Assembly: GCA_020436865.1 (NCBI GenBank)
Contig: JAGQXA010000808.1
Coordinates: 1-5,025, forward strand
Length of the DNA: 5,025 nucleotides
Direction: 5' to 3'
DNA from: Saprospiraceae bacterium
GTDB lineage: Bacteria > Bacteroidota > Bacteroidia > Chitinophagales > Saprospiraceae
Shown: one piece after another, positions 4,130 through 5,025 of the stretch
Layout: each line of letters opens with the position of its first letter
Position numbering within the stretch: position 1 is the first letter of the stretch
Notes under the pieces: model-generated
What the model was told of the DNA's origin: nothing
Database searches by the model: none
What the model saw: only the letters and a program-made list of their open reading frames with translations
Made by a program: the position numbers and the translations under genes

Positions 4130-5025
4130 ATGAGAACGAAACTCTCTCAGTTCAACTTCAACCTCCCCAAGGAATTAATTGCCCAGTATCCCGAGAAGAA
4201 TCGCGATGAAAGTCGACTGATGGTGATCCACCGGGAAACCGGCAAGATCGAGCACCGGATCTTCAAGGACCTGCTCGAGTATTTCGACGACGGCGATGCC
4301 TTTATCTTCAACAATACCAAGGTGTTTCCGGCTCGCTTGTACGGCAAAAAGGAAAAGACGGGCGCCAAGATCGAAGTGTTCCTGCTGCGCGAACTCAATT
4401 CCGAGCAACGCCTGTGGGACGTGCTGGTCGATCCGGCCCGCAAGATCCGCGTCGGCAATAAGCTGTATTTCAGCGATGAGGCCGGCAACGACGTGCTGGT
4501 CGCCGAAGTGGTCGATAACACCACCTCCCGGGGCCGCACCATCCGCTTCCTGTACGACGGTTCGGATGAAGAATTCCAAAAAGAACTGAACTACCTGGGC
4601 AATACTCCTCTGCCCAAGTACATCACACGCCCGGCCGAAGAGATCGACCGCGAGCGTTATCAGACCGTCTATGCCAAGGAGATCGGCGCCGTGGCCGCTC
4701 CGACCGCCGGCCTTCACTTCAGCCGCGAACTGCTGAAGCGCCTGGAGATCAAAGGCGTCAATTTTGCCGAGATCACCCTGCACGTAGGCCTGGGCACCTT
4801 CCGCAGCATCGATGTGGAAGACCTTTCCAAACACAAAATGGACGCCGAGTATTTCCGCATCGGCGCAGCTGCCGCCAATACCGTCAACTACTCCAAGGAA
4901 AACCGCCATCGCGTCTGCGCCGTGGGCACCACCTCCATGCGGGCCGCCGAATCGGCTGTGTCGGCCGAAGGCCTGCTCAAAGCCGCAGAAGGATGGACCA
5001 ACCTCTTCATCTACCCGCCCTACGA
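4130..5025 (+). CDS. queA: tRNA preQ1(34) S-adenosylmethionine ribosyltransferase-isomerase, 3'-truncated
   Basis: QueA (EC 2.4.99.17) transfers and isomerises the ribosyl part of S-adenosylmethionine onto 7-aminomethyl-7-deazaguanine at the tRNA wobble position, giving epoxyqueuosine, the penultimate step of queuosine synthesis in the cytoplasm. The first 298 residues are present; the usual length is about 350, so the C-terminal end lies beyond the right edge. Conserved blocks appear in order: FNLPKELIAQYPEKNRDESRL (8-30 region), FNNTKVFPARLYG (60-72), GAKIEVFLLRE (78-88), DPARKIRVG (101-109), RYQTVYAKEIGAVAAPTAGL (176-195) with HFS, LHVGLGTFRSIDVEDL (217-232), CAVGTTSMRAAES (263-275) and NLFIYPPY (291-298). 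The variant style (KLSQF near the start, NTTSRGRTIRFLYDG, SKHKMDAE) is that of Bacteroidota. The ATG at 4130 follows CAGCATATA with no Shine-Dalgarno sequence, as is common in this phylum. It is divergent from the permease gene, with no functional link visible. Confidence 0.97.
   Translation, partial: MRTKLSQFNFNLPKELIAQYPEKNRDESRLMVIHRETGKIEHRIFKDLLEYFDDGDAFIFNNTKVFPARLYGKKEKTGAKIEVFLLRELNSEQRLWDVLVDPARKIRVGNKLYFSDEAGNDVLVAEVVDNTTSRGRTIRFLYDGSDEEFQKELNYLGNTPLPKYITRPAEEIDRERYQTVYAKEIGAVAAPTAGLHFSRELLKRLEIKGVNFAEITLHVGLGTFRSIDVEDLSKHKMDAEYFRIGAAAANTVNYSKENRHRVCAVGTTSMRAAESAVSAEGLLKAAEGWTNLFIYPPY

Noticed and set aside
4175..4909. Long minus-strand open frame of 244 codons opposite queA
   Set aside because: It is the antisense shadow of the well-conserved queA reading frame on the plus strand.

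Overview
The window reads as chromosomal DNA from a Gram-negative member of the Bacteroidota, possibly near the Saprospiria (a family-level inference from protein resemblance, not tested). Support comes from the KdsA and QueA sequences, which carry the Bacteroidota-style variants of these enzymes. Further support comes from promoters of the TTTG-N20-TAnnTTTG type and from start codons that mostly follow A/T-rich leaders with no Shine-Dalgarno sequence. There is no mobile element, CRISPR array, rRNA or tRNA.

Layout, left to right. All genes but the last are on the minus strand, so they are transcribed from right to left. Positions 1-116 hold the first 38 codons of a small exported protein that runs off the left edge. 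A strong intrinsic terminator or attenuator (128-172) lies directly in front of it. Next (194-637) is a complete 147-residue exported protein that appears to be a paralogue of the first. It has its own promoter (661-691) and an unusually complete Shine-Dalgarno sequence. Positions 693-1517 encode KdsA (Kdo-8-phosphate synthase). Positions 1609-2196 encode a small outer-membrane beta-barrel-like protein with a good Bacteroidota promoter at 2277-2308. The spacer 2197-2573 contains three separate inverted-repeat structures. Positions 2574-3827 encode a MacB/FtsX-type ABC transporter permease. A divergent intergenic region (3828-4129) then precedes queA, on the plus strand from 4130, which runs off the right edge.

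How the genes relate. The barrel protein, KdsA and the exported pair are co-directional and could be partly co-transcribed: I see no convincing promoter or terminator in the 91-bp gap before kdsA. KdsA, the barrel protein and the permease all concern the cell envelope, but I see no evidence of one dedicated pathway. queA belongs to tRNA queuosine synthesis and is an unrelated divergent neighbour.

No new multi-gene system was found. The points most worth a second look are the attenuator-like hairpin between the two paralogous exported genes, the atypical (sigma70-like plus full Shine-Dalgarno) expression signals of the 147-residue protein, and the cluster of inverted repeats between the permease and barrel-protein genes.
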